DNA from: Icerya purchasi
Lineage: Eukaryota > Arthropoda > Insecta > Hemiptera > Monophlebidae
Assembly (NCBI GenBank): GCA_039619475.1
Contig: CM077115.1
Span: forward strand, 402,476,557 to 402,540,556
DNA: 64,000 bases
Direction: 5' to 3'
The position numbers and the translations under genes were made by a program. The notes under the pieces were generated by a model, which had not been told where the DNA came from, did no database searches, and worked only from the letters and a program-made list of their open reading frames with translations. Shown here in pieces: positions 46,236 through 56,750 of the stretch; positions within the stretch are counted from its first letter, which is position 1, and every line of letters begins with the position of its first letter.

Positions 46236-46497
46236 TCAACCTGTCTTGCATTTCTCTGTCGCGTTCTCTGTATTCAGCCAGGTGCCGTTCTCGCGCCGCT
46301 CTTGTCGCAGACGTTCATCACGTTGTTCTCGAGTTTCTTGACTTCGAATTTCTGCTGTTCTGCTGATCCGTTGAGCTGCGTTTATTCTTACAATTTCTTC
46401 TTCCGATTCAGTAGCTCTCATAACACGCATACGCCGTGCATTTCTGCTACGCGCATTGTTGAGGTTCGATTGTCTCTCCGCGGCATTATCTTATACT
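46236..46497 (-). pseudogene. Helitron protein N-terminal remnant (Arg/Glu-rich)
   Basis: The minus-strand frame open from 46,497 reads AAERQSNLNNARSRNARRMR, then VMRATESEEE and later RSQETREQRDERLRQERREN. An MPRR start lies just upstream in a neighbouring frame, one base out. Arg-rich N-termini of the form MPRRxxSN...RSRNARR..R..ESEE..E..EQR..RL are characteristic of Helitron-encoded Rep/helicase proteins of insects. The frame stops at 46,236 and no Rep HUH motif or helicase follows, so it is a captured or internally deleted remnant. Confidence 0.65.
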
Positions 46498-46921
46498 GAA
46501 ATATAAAGCAACTTAGATGCACAACAATGTCAGAGAGTTGTATCGATGAATTAACCTACACTGCCACAATATTGTTGTCGGAATATTAAAATAATTTTTT
46601 TTTTTTTTTTTAAGTTTATAATGGAGTGTAAACTTTTATCAAGGCAGGACGTTTATTAAATACACTGAAATATAAATAAATTAAATGTCGCACAATATCG
46701 GACAATATTTTTTTTTTTTTCCTAAACAACAACTCCGTAATAACACGAACTTTTTTGTAAACGACAGAGCGAAAAAACGTTTATATCATCATCCATCGAT
46801 AAAAACGCCATGCGCCAGCGATAAACATGGTTGCATTTCGATTAACATCGCACGATACACACAAGTCGCCACGAAAAGTAGTTGGTGCTCAAAAAATAAT
46901 AAAATTGTCAAAATTTGTTTT

Positions 46922-47057
46922 ATTTAATATAACAAATATTTATGTAAATAATTAAAGCAAAAAGTAATAGCCAACAATTAAATTTGTTTTTTTTTAAATT
47001 GATTAATTAAATTATTTAATATAACAAATATTTATGTAAATAATTAAAACAAAAAGT
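46922..47057. repeat. 45-bp direct duplication, 91-bp period
   Basis: TTTAATATAACAAATATTTA followed by TGTAAATAATTAAA and CAAAAAGTA occurs at 46,922-46,966 and again at about 47,013-47,057, with a single base difference (AAAGC versus AAAAC). Both copies lie within the Helitron near its 5' end. Confidence 0.9.
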
Positions 47058-47163
47058 ATTCTATCTCTTAAGAGTTGGATTAAATTGCATGTACTTTCAA
47101 AATTTTATAAAAATCGGTTAAGTAAATTCCGAGTTTATCCTGCACAAACATAAAGACACGGGA

Positions 47164-47884
47164 TTTTTATATATATATATATATATGTGTATATATATCA
47201 TCCTGTCCAAGGCCGCGTCTTTAGCCGCCTGATACACTAGTTCGTTAAAAATAATCCCGCACGATGACTACCCCCCTAATTAAGAATTTTTGTAAACTCT
47301 AATTTGATTTCGAAAATCAGTGGCAACTGTGATAATTTAAGTGGCTGTTGCTAAGAGACAACAGGCTGCTTAGACTGCCTGAGCACATTATGGTTTTCTC
47401 TTCAATATACGTTGTATTTAGAATAAGATCGCAGCACTTGTCAGCAGTGAACAACTCGACAGAAAAAAACAAAAGTTTCAGGAGAAAGCTTAGATTAAAA
47501 TATTCGGCCAATTCCACTACTGTACTTGATCCTATGTATTCAGCGCCATCTGTAAATATTCTCTAAAAAAAAAAAGTATATTCTTGAATTCTACTAATTA
47601 AATAAAGCATGAATTAAACATTTGGCAAGGGAGATATTTCTTATTTAAACTGTTTTCATATTTATGTCTATTTTAATTGAATTAATATTATAAGGAAGGA
47701 CTTAAGAATAACGGATATGCAATTGACGTTTTTAGCTAAAAGAGGCTTTTACGTTGGATGAATCTCTCCGTTCGTTTAAGATATTTATAATGAAATTTTC
47801 TAATATTAATCAATAATGGAATGTTTAATTAAAAATCCGTCTACCAGAAGAAATCTTATTTTTGTAGAGGTGAAATTTTAGATT
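47164..47884. other. Non-coding DNA, no gene recognised
   Basis: Begins with a (TA)n/(TG) tract (47,168-47,198). Opposed open frames at 47,317-47,566 have no recognisable motif. Confidence 0.5.
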
Positions 47885-48315
47885 CTGTTTAAAGACTCAT
47901 AGAAGAAGCTAATCTAATACTTCGAGTTATAGGCCTCAATCGCAAATTCTCTGCAGAACGTCCAATTTATTAAGAGATGACTTTTAAGCTGATTCATAAA
48001 ATATTGCACAGGAATCAAGTTTAGATCTATAAATAACTTTACAAAGAAGACTTCAAATTACTGGACTTTTTCTCTTGGAAGTCTCATTGTCTTCAACGGA
48101 TTAAAAATCTCGGGTAACTGTTTGCAGCAGTTACTTCGTATGTGGAATGCCCAGCTTAATCTAGAGTTTAGATAAATACCTAAATATTTAATCTGCTTAG
48201 AAAATGTAATGAGAACGTAAAAATATCTAAAATATGAAATAGCTCGAAGCAGAAATTTCAGAAATAGACTGCAGTGACTAAATCGGTTTCTTGTTAAGGC
48301 CAAATAGTTCAGCAC
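47885..48315 (-). pseudogene. Jockey-like LINE reverse transcriptase 3' fragment
   Basis: The minus-strand frame 48,315-48,058 contains KQIKYLGIYLNSRLSWAFHI (about residues 41-60), the conserved block following the reverse transcriptase palm in jockey-group LINEs (I-KYLGI-LDxRLxWxxHI). Further down the minus strand, past a frameshift, comes YRSKLDSCAIFYESA and SSLNKLDVLQRICD, matching the next conserved block (RSxLDYGCxVYxSA...LxxLDxIQN). No endonuclease, palm motifs or 3' end are preserved. It is a short, decayed relic on the strand opposite to the other LINEs here. Confidence 0.75.
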
Positions 48316-49355
48316 AAGGCAAAGAAAAAAAGGAAAGAAAAATATCGTATTTCAGCGACTAAGTTGGACGGTTGAATTGCAAAGTTTAAGTCGCAAAGTT
48401 AAGGTTACAAAGTTAAAGTTGCAAAATAATAATAAGGACGGTGTTAACTTAAACAGAAATTTGAAACTACGATACAGAAAATGAAAAGAAAAAAAATTAT
48501 TTATCGAGCGAGAGCAAAATAGAGAAAAATGGTAAAACGCGACACAGATAAGTGGACCGCAGGCATCGCCTATGATGCTCAAGTCTCAAATGGGTAATTT
48601 TCGAATGAGGATAGATTTCATTCGTTGCAAAAGATGTTTGATAACAATTCTCTCCCTAACGTATTGCATGCCAACCTGCCCAGCGAAAAAATTTCATACA
48701 AACATTATCGCAATACTTGTATAAGTTCGTATTCACATTGCATTTGCGTCATAATATCTGGCGCGTGTGAAATAAATTTGTCCAAATGATGGTTCTCCTC
48801 GATACTTGACGATCGGACGTCTTCGTATTGTTGATAAATGTTTAAAAACTCGTCGGGAGATGGTTTACTGAAAAAACGAACAACAACGTTTATTAGATTT
48901 TCATCGAAATGGAAACATTAACGAAAAATGTTCAGTACAGTGGCATTATACAAAATCGCTATTACCCGTTTTTAGCAACCTTTTTGTCTAAATTCTTCGC
49001 CTTTTTGCCATGAATTCGTATCATTATTTTTTTTGCACGATAGTAATATTTTTTCTGGCAAAATTTAACCTTTCTTTTTAATGCGGTAGGTTCGCTACAT
49101 ACTAGTATCGTCATATTATAAAGATCAAACGATATCGGGAAAGATGCAGTTTTGAACTAATGTGATACAGTGGGGCAATTTTTAAGAGAGATAAGCATTT
49201 TTATGTTGGCTCCGTGCAAGTAATCATGATGATATTTTCGATTAGCGCACAATTTATTCTTGGACAAAAGCGGAACATTTCATCTCATTTATAATTTCTG
49301 ATCAAAAAAAAAAAAAAAATAAAATAAAATAAATAAATAAATAAAATGAATTTAA

Positions 49356-49408
<53 letters not shown>

Positions 49409-49560
49409 TATTAGCTAAAAAGAATGAATTATTAAACGTTGGCTTACAAGTGTGTATAATTTAGTTACATTTCGAATAATCGTCTTCCGCTTTGATTATT
49501 TCACATAATACGAACGGAGAAAATAATTAATAGACGGCTCCTCCTGCTGTTTTATCTCGA
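48316..49560. other. Non-coding DNA with microsatellites
   Basis: A poly-A followed by (AAAT)n lies at about 49,304-49,347 and a (TA)n tract at 49,361-49,404. Between 48,365 and 48,425 the plus strand shows AAAGTTRAGGTTACAAAGTT-like short tandem units. No gene recognised. Confidence 0.6.
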
Positions 49561-51400
49561 ATCAAACAAGTTAATTTCCTCCATACAGGCTGGCGCCCGT
49601 ACATGTAAATCTACTTTGTCTCGCCTTATTAGTCTTCAAAGGCAAATTCTTCATGCCTGAAGTAATGGTCGAATGTCTGTACTCAATATTTTTCGATATT
49701 AAAAAAGCGTTCGATCACGTACGCTGGTACAGTCTGCTACTTAAATTGAAAAATGACGGAACAAACCGAAAAATGGGCAATTCCATCCTACGTTTCTTAT
49801 CTAATACAAGTTAAAGTAAACTGTGTGTTTTTTTTTTTCTGTTCCTTTTGAGAATTAAATTCCCCAAGGATCCTAAGCGTGACATTGTTTATACTATTTA
49901 TTAATGACATTCCCCGCTGTATTAGGCCCGGCAGTAACAGCCCGATTACTTACTGCTGACCTAAACATATCGATCTCATCCAACCTTCTATCCAATGTCT
50001 AATCTCTCCTCCAGTCGACAATAGATAAGCTACATACTTGGGTTGTAGGCGGTGGGCTAAATTTCTCCATTTCCAAAACGTGTTAATTTCCGCCGGAATC
50101 GTCTGCATAGAAGTAACTAGGAAATTCGCCTTCATTCCAATAGTTCTCCTCTTCCTCTCCCCAGCTCCGTTAAATTTCTAGGTCTAGTGTTTGATGCCTC
50201 GCTGTCCTGGTCTCCTCATATTTCTAAATTTAAAAAATAAAATGCATAAAGAACCTTTCCATTATAAAATACCTATCCGGTCCTAAATTCAATACTGACC
50301 CTAAGCTGGTAGTTAGCGTTTCTAAAACCTTAAAATCCTTTCCGGATTATCTTACGAGTGCCTGCAGTACTCCTCGGCTAGTCAGTCGTTACTTAGTACA
50401 CTTGATTCTATTCGTCACACTTCCATTCGCTTAATTATTGGTCTTCAACGAACTTCATCTTCAACGATCGCTTGTTTTCTTATTTTTGTATACATCCACT
50501 CTCTCGGATCCGTTCTATTTTCGACACCACTCATTACAAATTTCCTCTCCTTGGGAAGACATACTTATACCTCTTGGACGCAATAACTCACAGATCGCAG
50601 GGGCCAACATAAATCAATCAATGATTAATCCGAACTCTTTGATCATTTATACTGATGCTGCAAAAGCAGACCCGTGTATTTGCCAATCTTCAACCGCTTG
50701 CGATCACGACATCGACAGTAAAATCATTTCAGTTCGTCTAAACGGTTATTTCTCGGTACAGAAAGCGGAATTTTGTACGCCATATGCAGTAGCCTTGAGG
50801 CTTGTTTACAGACAGGATGTACGGACATACTTTTAGTAACTGACTTTTTGGCCTCCCTAAAATCGAGTTCCTCGCAGAACAACATGGATATCCTGGCCTT
50901 GAAGGTGAATTACACGTTGAAGCTGTTTCGTCATTCAAGAAATCAGGTAACGCTTTTATGGGTGTCGAGTCTTAAGAGAATGCAAGGAAATGAGCGAGTC
51001 AACTTTTTAAGTCTGCACTCCGCGCGCCCCAATGTCGTTAGCAGTGCCACCAATGTGCAAAATGAAAGGTTATTTCTACGAACACATGATGGCTGAGTGG
51101 ACCAATCGGTGGCAAAGGAAACCACATTCCTTTATGAAAAGTGTAAAATTTACAGCCGATCGATGGTTTCCTCGGCTTTACCTTGCGCGTCGGGAATATG
51201 TTGCTTTGAATCGATTGCGGGTCAGGTATATGACGATCTCACATAACTACGCACTTGTAGGCGTACTCTTCTCTTACTTGCATGTGCTTTTTGTTCCGGT
51301 TCTTCCTACCCTTCTGTGGAACATCTGTCGCAATAATGTATGTAGCGTTCACCCGTTCCGCGTTCTCGGGCGTTCCACTTTCAACTATCTTCTTAAATGA
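49561..51400 (+). pseudogene. Decayed I-like LINE: reverse transcriptase, RNase H and tail
   Basis: In shifting frames the motifs appear in the same order as in the 54-59 kb element. They are AGARTCKSTLSRLISLQRQI (49,590), YSIFFDIKKAFDHVRWY (motif A, 49,680), IPQGS (49,860) then TLFILFINDIPRCIRPGS, ARLLTADLNISISSN (motif C, where YIDD has become LTAD, 49,940), SVKFLGLVFDASLSWSPHIS (50,168), IYTDAAKAD (RNase H, 50,647), LLVTDFLASLKSS (50,838) and TLLWVSSLKRMQGNERVNFL (50,950). LNRLRVRYMTISHNYAL (51,208) belongs to the tail. The catalytic palm is lost and frames change many times. No endonuclease or ORF1 upstream, so it is 5'-truncated and old. Confidence 0.85.
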
Positions 51401-52651
51401 CCCAAACGCGCATACAAATTCTACTTGGGTTTTTTACAGCTAAAAATCTATTAGGTGAGATATGAAATAGCCTTCTTACCCCGCTCATGTGCTGTAATGA
51501 CCATTGCAGTTAAAAATAGTACATGGACGTTACCGGGGGGCGTGGATGGAGTTTAATTTGAGTTAGTACGTTGTGAAGTCAGTTTATGTAATTTTAAAAT
51601 ACACGGAAAACTGAAATAACTTCATTTAAATTGAATTTTCCTTTAATTATTTTGAAACGTTTTATTAGCCTTTTGATTTAGGGTTCCTAATAAATTACAG
51701 TAACATTTTATGAGTAAATACGAATTTTTTAATATCTGTTTTTCTTCCATGTTAAGTTGTTTTTTTTTTTTATAATAATGATTCATACCTAACACCACGA
51801 TGTCAGTTGCACTAGTCGCCATATTATTCATAGTTGTAGAAACGCGACCGACACGTTATTACACTACTTAAAAATAGCCCTCTTCATAGCGTGATTAATT
51901 AACGAACGTTTTACAATTTTATATGCGTTTAAACCGTTAACATTAAATTCACAAATGTTGGATGAAATATTTTTAATAAGCTCTATGTAACAAAAAGCTA
52001 CCATGACATAGAGGTTAAAACCGTAAGCAACAAAAAAAAAAAAAATACGTAATAATCTTTTTAGTTTAAATCTTACGTTAATACCGTAAAAAGATTATAA
52101 ATTAATCTATAATTTTTACTAAATATTTCTAAGGATTACATTATTTAGGGGGGAAAAATGTTATCATTTGTGAAATATTCATATTGCTTACTTCGTATTT
52201 CTTCTTAAATGGTTTCACCGTTTTATTACGAGAAATAAAAGATAATCTGAATATTCTGCACTCTGCTAGTAAAGCAGCTTAGCACGCACTTAGATCATCC
52301 GGTAGGAAACCTGTGGCAACTATTCACTACAGCCGTGTTGACGCACACTTTTGCATGAAGAGTCAATGCTCACTTTTTGGGTCCAAAATTTTAATCGGGT
52401 TATAATGACATCAGTTGAAGCGACATACTGGCCGCTATTGTAACGACGAATGATCCATTATTGCGACCAAAATTCTAACGCACAAATAAAAAATTATTAT
52501 TTGTAACAAAATGGCAATACAGTATTTAGTTTCAAAAATTTCTGTAAAGGGATTTAACAAAAACCATATTTTGATCTGTTTTTATGGGTAAAACGAAGAT
52601 TCTATATACGGAAATTAATTTTGTAAAACGATCATTAAATACATCAGCAAT
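51401..52651. other. Non-coding DNA, no gene recognised
   Basis: AT-rich with poly-T and poly-A runs (about 51,760-51,770 and 52,031-52,043). No recognisable gene. Confidence 0.5.
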
Positions 52652-52928
52652 AAAGTAAAGTAAGTCCCATACTATCGATAAGGTATCATGGATTGTGAAG
52701 TTAAGCTTTTCATATTGTACTAAGCCTAATGGATCTAAGGAGAAAACCGGGGACGATTCCTTTCTCTCGGCCACCTTTACTTTCCCAGATTTCGCTGGTA
52801 CCCTTACCTTTTACGGAATTAACAAAAAGACTGAAAACTATCCCAGCTCTACTCGTTACCAGCATTGCGAGATCATCAGAGTAGGATTTTATTAAAAGTA
52901 TGAGATACCTTTTTTTCCTCGACGACAC
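52652..52928 (-). pseudogene. LINE-like 3' end with (ACTTT) tail, copy 2
   Basis: On the minus strand a 72-residue frame reads LIKSYSDDLAMLVTSRAG, then GTSEIWESKGGREKGIVPGF and LLRSIRLSTI and a stop. The last third is shared with 25,176-25,280. SYSDDLAMLV resembles a reverse transcriptase motif C (YxDD), but no other palm motif was found upstream, so this is tentative. Downstream on the minus strand the sequence reaches GGGACTTACTTTACTTTAT, the tail seen in copy 1. The element class is unresolved. Confidence 0.5.
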
Positions 52929-53280
52929 ATTGAATTTTTTTATTAAGCGAATTTTGCACTTCCCGTTTTTCTCGCTACTGTATATGAATAGACTGATTCA
53001 GTTTCGGAATACCCCCATTTCGCATTAAGCAATTTGATATTACTGTTAATTTTATAAGACAAACTTGTTTCAGGTTTAGAAAATGGCGAGTCCACTAAAG
53101 ATTTGAGTTCAATGTTCCTCATACTACAATTTCTCAACAATTAGAAAAAAAATCAAACAAAATTCGTAGTTTTTTTTTTTTTGTGGAGGACAAAACAAAA
53201 TCGAGAAAAACTCCTAGGAGCAAATGAACTGAAGTTTTTTTTTTTTTTGTTTTTTTTTTATAACACCCCTTTATGTATTA
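52929..53280. other. Non-coding DNA, no gene recognised
   Basis: Two poly-T runs at about 53,170-53,181 and 53,236-53,259. The frame VEDKTKSRKTPRSK at about 53,185 might be the N-terminal edge of the following pogo relic, but this is uncertain. Confidence 0.4.
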
Positions 53281-53620
53281 GAGTTGAAAAAAGGTCTTCT
53301 CAAATGGTTTAAATTCAAACGAAGTTAATAAGGTTCTTTTATTAGTCGGGCAATTTTACAAGAGCAAAACCAACAAATTTGCTAAAGAACTCACAGTTTT
53401 CCAGTTGAACTTTCAGAAAGTTGATTATAACACGTTTGACCTCAACTGAGAAAGGATTTCAGTGATAATGATATCTTCAATGCCGATGAAACTTGACTCG
53501 TTTTCATAGAGAACACTGAAATTTAAGTGGCGAAACTTCGGGAAAATTATCCGAAGAAAAAATTACGATTATGATATTGCGGTCAACGTGTCAGGTAACG
53601 AAAAAAAAAAAAAAAGATTA
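53281..53620 (+). pseudogene. Pogo/Tigger transposase relic
   Basis: Three blocks in the order expected for pogo-group (Tc1/mariner superfamily) transposases lie on the plus strand in changing frames. First is LKKGLLKWFKFKRS and, after two stops, FISRAILQE, matching the LExxLxxWFxxxRSxGxPISGxILQEKA region of the CENP-B-type DNA-binding domain. Second is KFAKELTVFQLNFQ, the next part of that domain. Third is FSDNDIFNADET (53,458-53,493), a stop in place of Gly, then LVF, matching the DIFNxDETGLF block with the first catalytic Asp of the DDE domain. A weak ITIMIL...VNVSGN follows, like the RITVMxCxNxxG block. The element is heavily deleted and inactive; no ends were found. Confidence 0.75.
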
Positions 53621-54135
53621 ATATAATTATTGAAAAATTGAAGGAACCTCGCTGTTTGTAACGGTGGATTAAGAGCAGCGCACGAACGAATTGTTCATCG
53701 AAAACCGAAAAATTTTATTACTAATCGATCTGGCGTTAAGTAATAATTTATCTCAAATTAAATTAATATTTTCGCCTACAAATACCACTTCCGTTCTTTA
53801 ACCATTAGAGAGCGAGGAATAATTAAGAATTTGTAAATGTGGAAAATTTTAGTCGTTAAATTAATTCCAAGTCAAATTATTAATATTACTCTTTCCAACG
53901 CGACGATCGTGATTTCGAAAGTTTGAAATGATATTCGTCTCCCTAATACATATTTTATTGCAATTTTTTTTTTTTTTGTCGTGCTGGTTGCAAAACAAAC
54001 TCTCGGGAATCCGACTGGGGAAAAACTTCGATAAAATAAAACATAATTTTAATGATTTTACAGTTATTGATGAAAGTTTCGTGACCGCGTATTAACGAGA
54101 AAATTGATAATTAGATTCACTTATAGCGGACTACA
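53621..54135. other. Non-coding flank of the LINE insertion
   Basis: AT-rich with a poly-T at about 53,966-53,977. No gene recognised. AATAAGGAGG at 54,136-54,145 forms the left target duplication of the following LINE. Confidence 0.6.
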
Positions 54136-54140
54136 AATAA

Positions 54141-55124
54141 GGAGGTGAAGAAACAATCCAAGCACGCAGGGTGAGAAATCCGGCTAATAAACTCGTGCTG
54201 TCTAACGTTTCAGCCACCATACCGAACGAAATAATTGCACAATACTTGTCGTCTATCATGGGGGTTAAACAACTCTCACCGATAGCTATATTGCGGGTTA
54301 ATCCTTCCGATCCAGAATGCGGGCACATAATTAGCTGGAGACGACAAGTCTACATTGAAAGCGTCGACTGCCTTCACATCCCTGAATCTTTCCTAATTAA
54401 ACACAATGACCACGAATACCGCATTTTCACCCACCTCGAAGATCATGGTTGTACAAATTGTAAACGTACCAAAACTAAAGAAGATACCGTAAACGAACCA
54501 GAACACATAACGATGCAACAGGACGAACAGAGGCATAGTGTGGATGAAAGTACCCATGATCAAGCTAGCGCAGCCCAGAAACGCCCCCATCCAATATCGC
54601 CGCCACCCCCCGTCGCAGATCAGTTACAGTCGAATTTTTCTTTCCAGCCAGAAACCAAGCGGAAGAGTATGGAAAATGAAGATTCGGAGGGAAAGATGCA
54701 GGAGACTGTGACCATGCCGATACAAATGGATTCGGCGCAGTCGACTACATCGACCACAGCGGCCACCAACCCTACTCAAAAGCCCAATAAATCGGTAGAA
54801 GTAGAAAAAATAATTGCAGGGGCTAAACACCTCTTTAACAGCAAAAACTCCCCTTTATATATGAACTATGAGGAGTTCAAGTTATTTATGAAAAATGTAT
54901 GTTCAGACCCCGATTTTATAAATTATGCCAATGATTACACCGAGGACAAAGATGGTCTCATACACATGTTATCAACGGTAAAACCATTTTTAAATGCTCC
55001 AAACGCTAAAAATAGATGCACTCGTATAATAAAAGAACTAAATAAAATTTCAAAAATGCAAAACACACCATACAAGATAAATAACGATGAACTTCGTGCA
55101 GATAATAAAGACTCCTCACCATAA
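54141..55124 (+). pseudogene. LINE ORF1 (gag-like), 5'-truncated
   Basis: The frame is open from 54,141 to a stop at 55,122-55,124, about 327 codons, with no ATG near its start; the first in-frame ATG is well inside (LSSIMGVK), so the beginning is missing. NPANKLVLSNVSATIPNEII to RQVYIESVDCLHIPESFLI resembles the RRM-like fold of I-element gag proteins. CTNCKRTK follows at about residue 108-115, the first half of a CCHC zinc knuckle whose His and last Cys are absent. The middle is rich in Pro, Ser and Thr. The C-terminal 90 residues (EKIIAGAKHLFNSKNSPLYM onward) form a small helical region typical of this gag type. Function would be RNA binding and particle formation. Confidence 0.75.
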
Positions 55125-55191
55125 CGTTGCTAAATAAGACACTCTCAGCGGCCCCACGGTAAGAACTTTAATATTACAGTCAATTTTTTTC

Positions 55192-55461
55192 ATGAAAATA
55201 AAAATGGATTTGGAAAATAAAGGAGTGATAGTGCAGTGGAACTGTCGAAGTTTCGCAAGCAATAGCGCCGAACTAGAACAGCTAATAGCCGAGATTTCTC
55301 CACTAATAGTATGCCTGCAAGAAACCAGACTTAAGCCAGATGCCAGAACGTCCATTAAGAATTATAATATTTTCCGGTATGATAATCCAAACGGGGAGAG
55401 AGCGAGTGACGGTGACTACCAGCGCAACAGATACCAATTACAACCACTTTTCAAGCTGTAA
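55192..55461 (+). pseudogene. LINE ORF2 part 1: endonuclease N-terminus
   Basis: The 89-codon frame starts at ATG 55,192. VIVQWNCRSFASNSAELEQL contains the N-x-R start of AP-type endonucleases, and LIVCLQETRLKP contains the catalytic Glu. NIFRYDNPNGERASDG leads to the usual GG-V-I strand but runs into a frameshift at about 55,410; the following residues to 55,461 are out of frame. The true ORF2 continues in another frame from about 55,416. This domain nicks target DNA in active elements. Confidence 0.85.
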
Positions 55462-56750
55462 CTATACGAGTCAACATCCCTTCTCTTTCCTCGTCACAAG
55501 TAAAAATTTGTAATTGCTACCTACCTCCTGGAAGCGAGGTAACCCGCAGCCAAATGGATTCCCTCATCAGTGCGCTCGGAAGTGATGCAATGCTCCTCGG
55601 AGACTTTAATGTTCACTCGCCATTATGGGGCTCGTTGTCCTCAAATCAGCATGTACGAGTATTATCCGATATTGTGATTAATAGCGACCTGGTGTTACTC
55701 ACTACAACTTCACCCACCCATTTTAATTTTACGCATCACACTTTCTCAACGATAGATCTAGCCCTGTGCTCAAGCATGCTGGCCCCTAAATTTTCCCTAC
55801 GGGTGATGGATGACTTATGCTCGAGCGACCACTTTCCTATAATAATAGAGTTTAAAAGTACACTGACACCCAACCAGCTCGATGGATTAATGCCGCGTTT
55901 CATTTTTCAAAGAGCAGATTGGGAAGCATATTCGAAGAGAGTGACGACTCTTCCTCAACCAACAGAGTCAATAGAAATCAATATAAATGTCGTAAAAAAT
56001 GTGATTTCGGTGGCAGCCAACGCAACAATTCCAAAAGTATCACAAAGAAAGCGGAGCAGACCAGTTCCGTGGTGGTGCGATGACATTAAAAAAGCGATAA
56101 CAGAGCGAAAACGAGCTCTCAGGAAATATAAGTCAACTGGAAAGGTTGAGGACCTAATCACATTTAAGAAGTGTAGAGCAGCTGCCCGAGACCTCATCCG
56201 CAGCAAAAAACAGGAGTCGTGGAATTCTTTTGCAGCATCAATTCCTCAAACAGTTAATGCTCACGTAATGTGGGAAAAAATCAGAACTATTAGTAACAGC
56301 AATAGTACCCGTACGCACCCAACATTAAAAGTCAATGAAGTTCACATAACAGAGACTAGAGATGTTGCAGAAGCATTTGCACATTATTTTTCCACAGAAT
56401 TCTCGGCACTGAAGTATTCCAGCAATTTCCAACAGCAAAAAACACTTTATGAGCAACAGTCCATTAATTTCGATTCCAATGCTGACGATCCTTATAACTG
56501 CCCCTTTTCTATGGCTGAACTAGAGTTCCAACTTAAGTATCACACCAGGAACAGTGCACCCGGTGAAAATTCGATACACCCCTACATGTTGAAATATCTC
56601 CCGGGCCATGTTAAGGAATTCCTACTGAATGTATATAATCAGGTATGGTCAGCTGGGGCTATTCCGGATGCATGGAAAGTTGCGACCGTCATTCCTATCC
56701 CAAAGGTGAATAAAAAACCGACCAATATCATTGCTGTCTGTCCTGTCTAA
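55416..56750 (+). pseudogene. LINE ORF2 part 2: endonuclease C-terminus and reverse transcriptase N-terminus
   Basis: Open from 55,416 (no ATG needed as it is an internal part of ORF2). TTTFQAVTIRVNIP and YLPPGS precede MLLGDFNVHSPLWGS (GDFN motif), STIDLALCS and CSSDHFPIIIEF (SDH motif), completing the endonuclease. A basic linker PVPWWCDDIKKAITERKRAL is the usual WW-x-x-x-x-x-A-x-x-x-R-R-A region. The reverse transcriptase begins with NSAPGENSIHPYMLKYLP and AWKVATVIPIPKVNKKPTNI. A deletion near 56,720 removes the Y-R-P-I residues of the next motif and shifts the frame, giving a stop at 56,748. Confidence 0.9.

Larger units (their letters stand above)
45859..47163 (-). mobile_element. Non-autonomous Helitron with both ends
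   Basis: Read on the minus strand it starts TCCCGTGTCTTTATG after an A. It ends with a hairpin GCCAC-AGCAACGC-GTGGC, eight bases, then CTAG followed by T. The 5' TC, the 3' hairpin near CTRR, insertion between A and T, and no target duplication are the defining Helitron features. The 1,305-bp interior carries a remnant of a Helitron protein N-terminus in the same orientation, but no Rep or helicase motif, so movement would need another element's enzyme. A 45-bp direct duplication lies near the 5' end. Both flanks are (TA)n tracts. Confidence 0.8.

Noticed and set aside
46302..46499. Plus-strand frame opposite the Helitron remnant
   Set aside because: Shadow of the Arg-rich minus-strand frame, which has the family-like pattern.
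47205..47245. Possible Helitron end (GGCCGCGTCTTTAGCCGCC ... CTAG then T)
   Set aside because: The stem does not pair well and no 5' end or second copy was seen.
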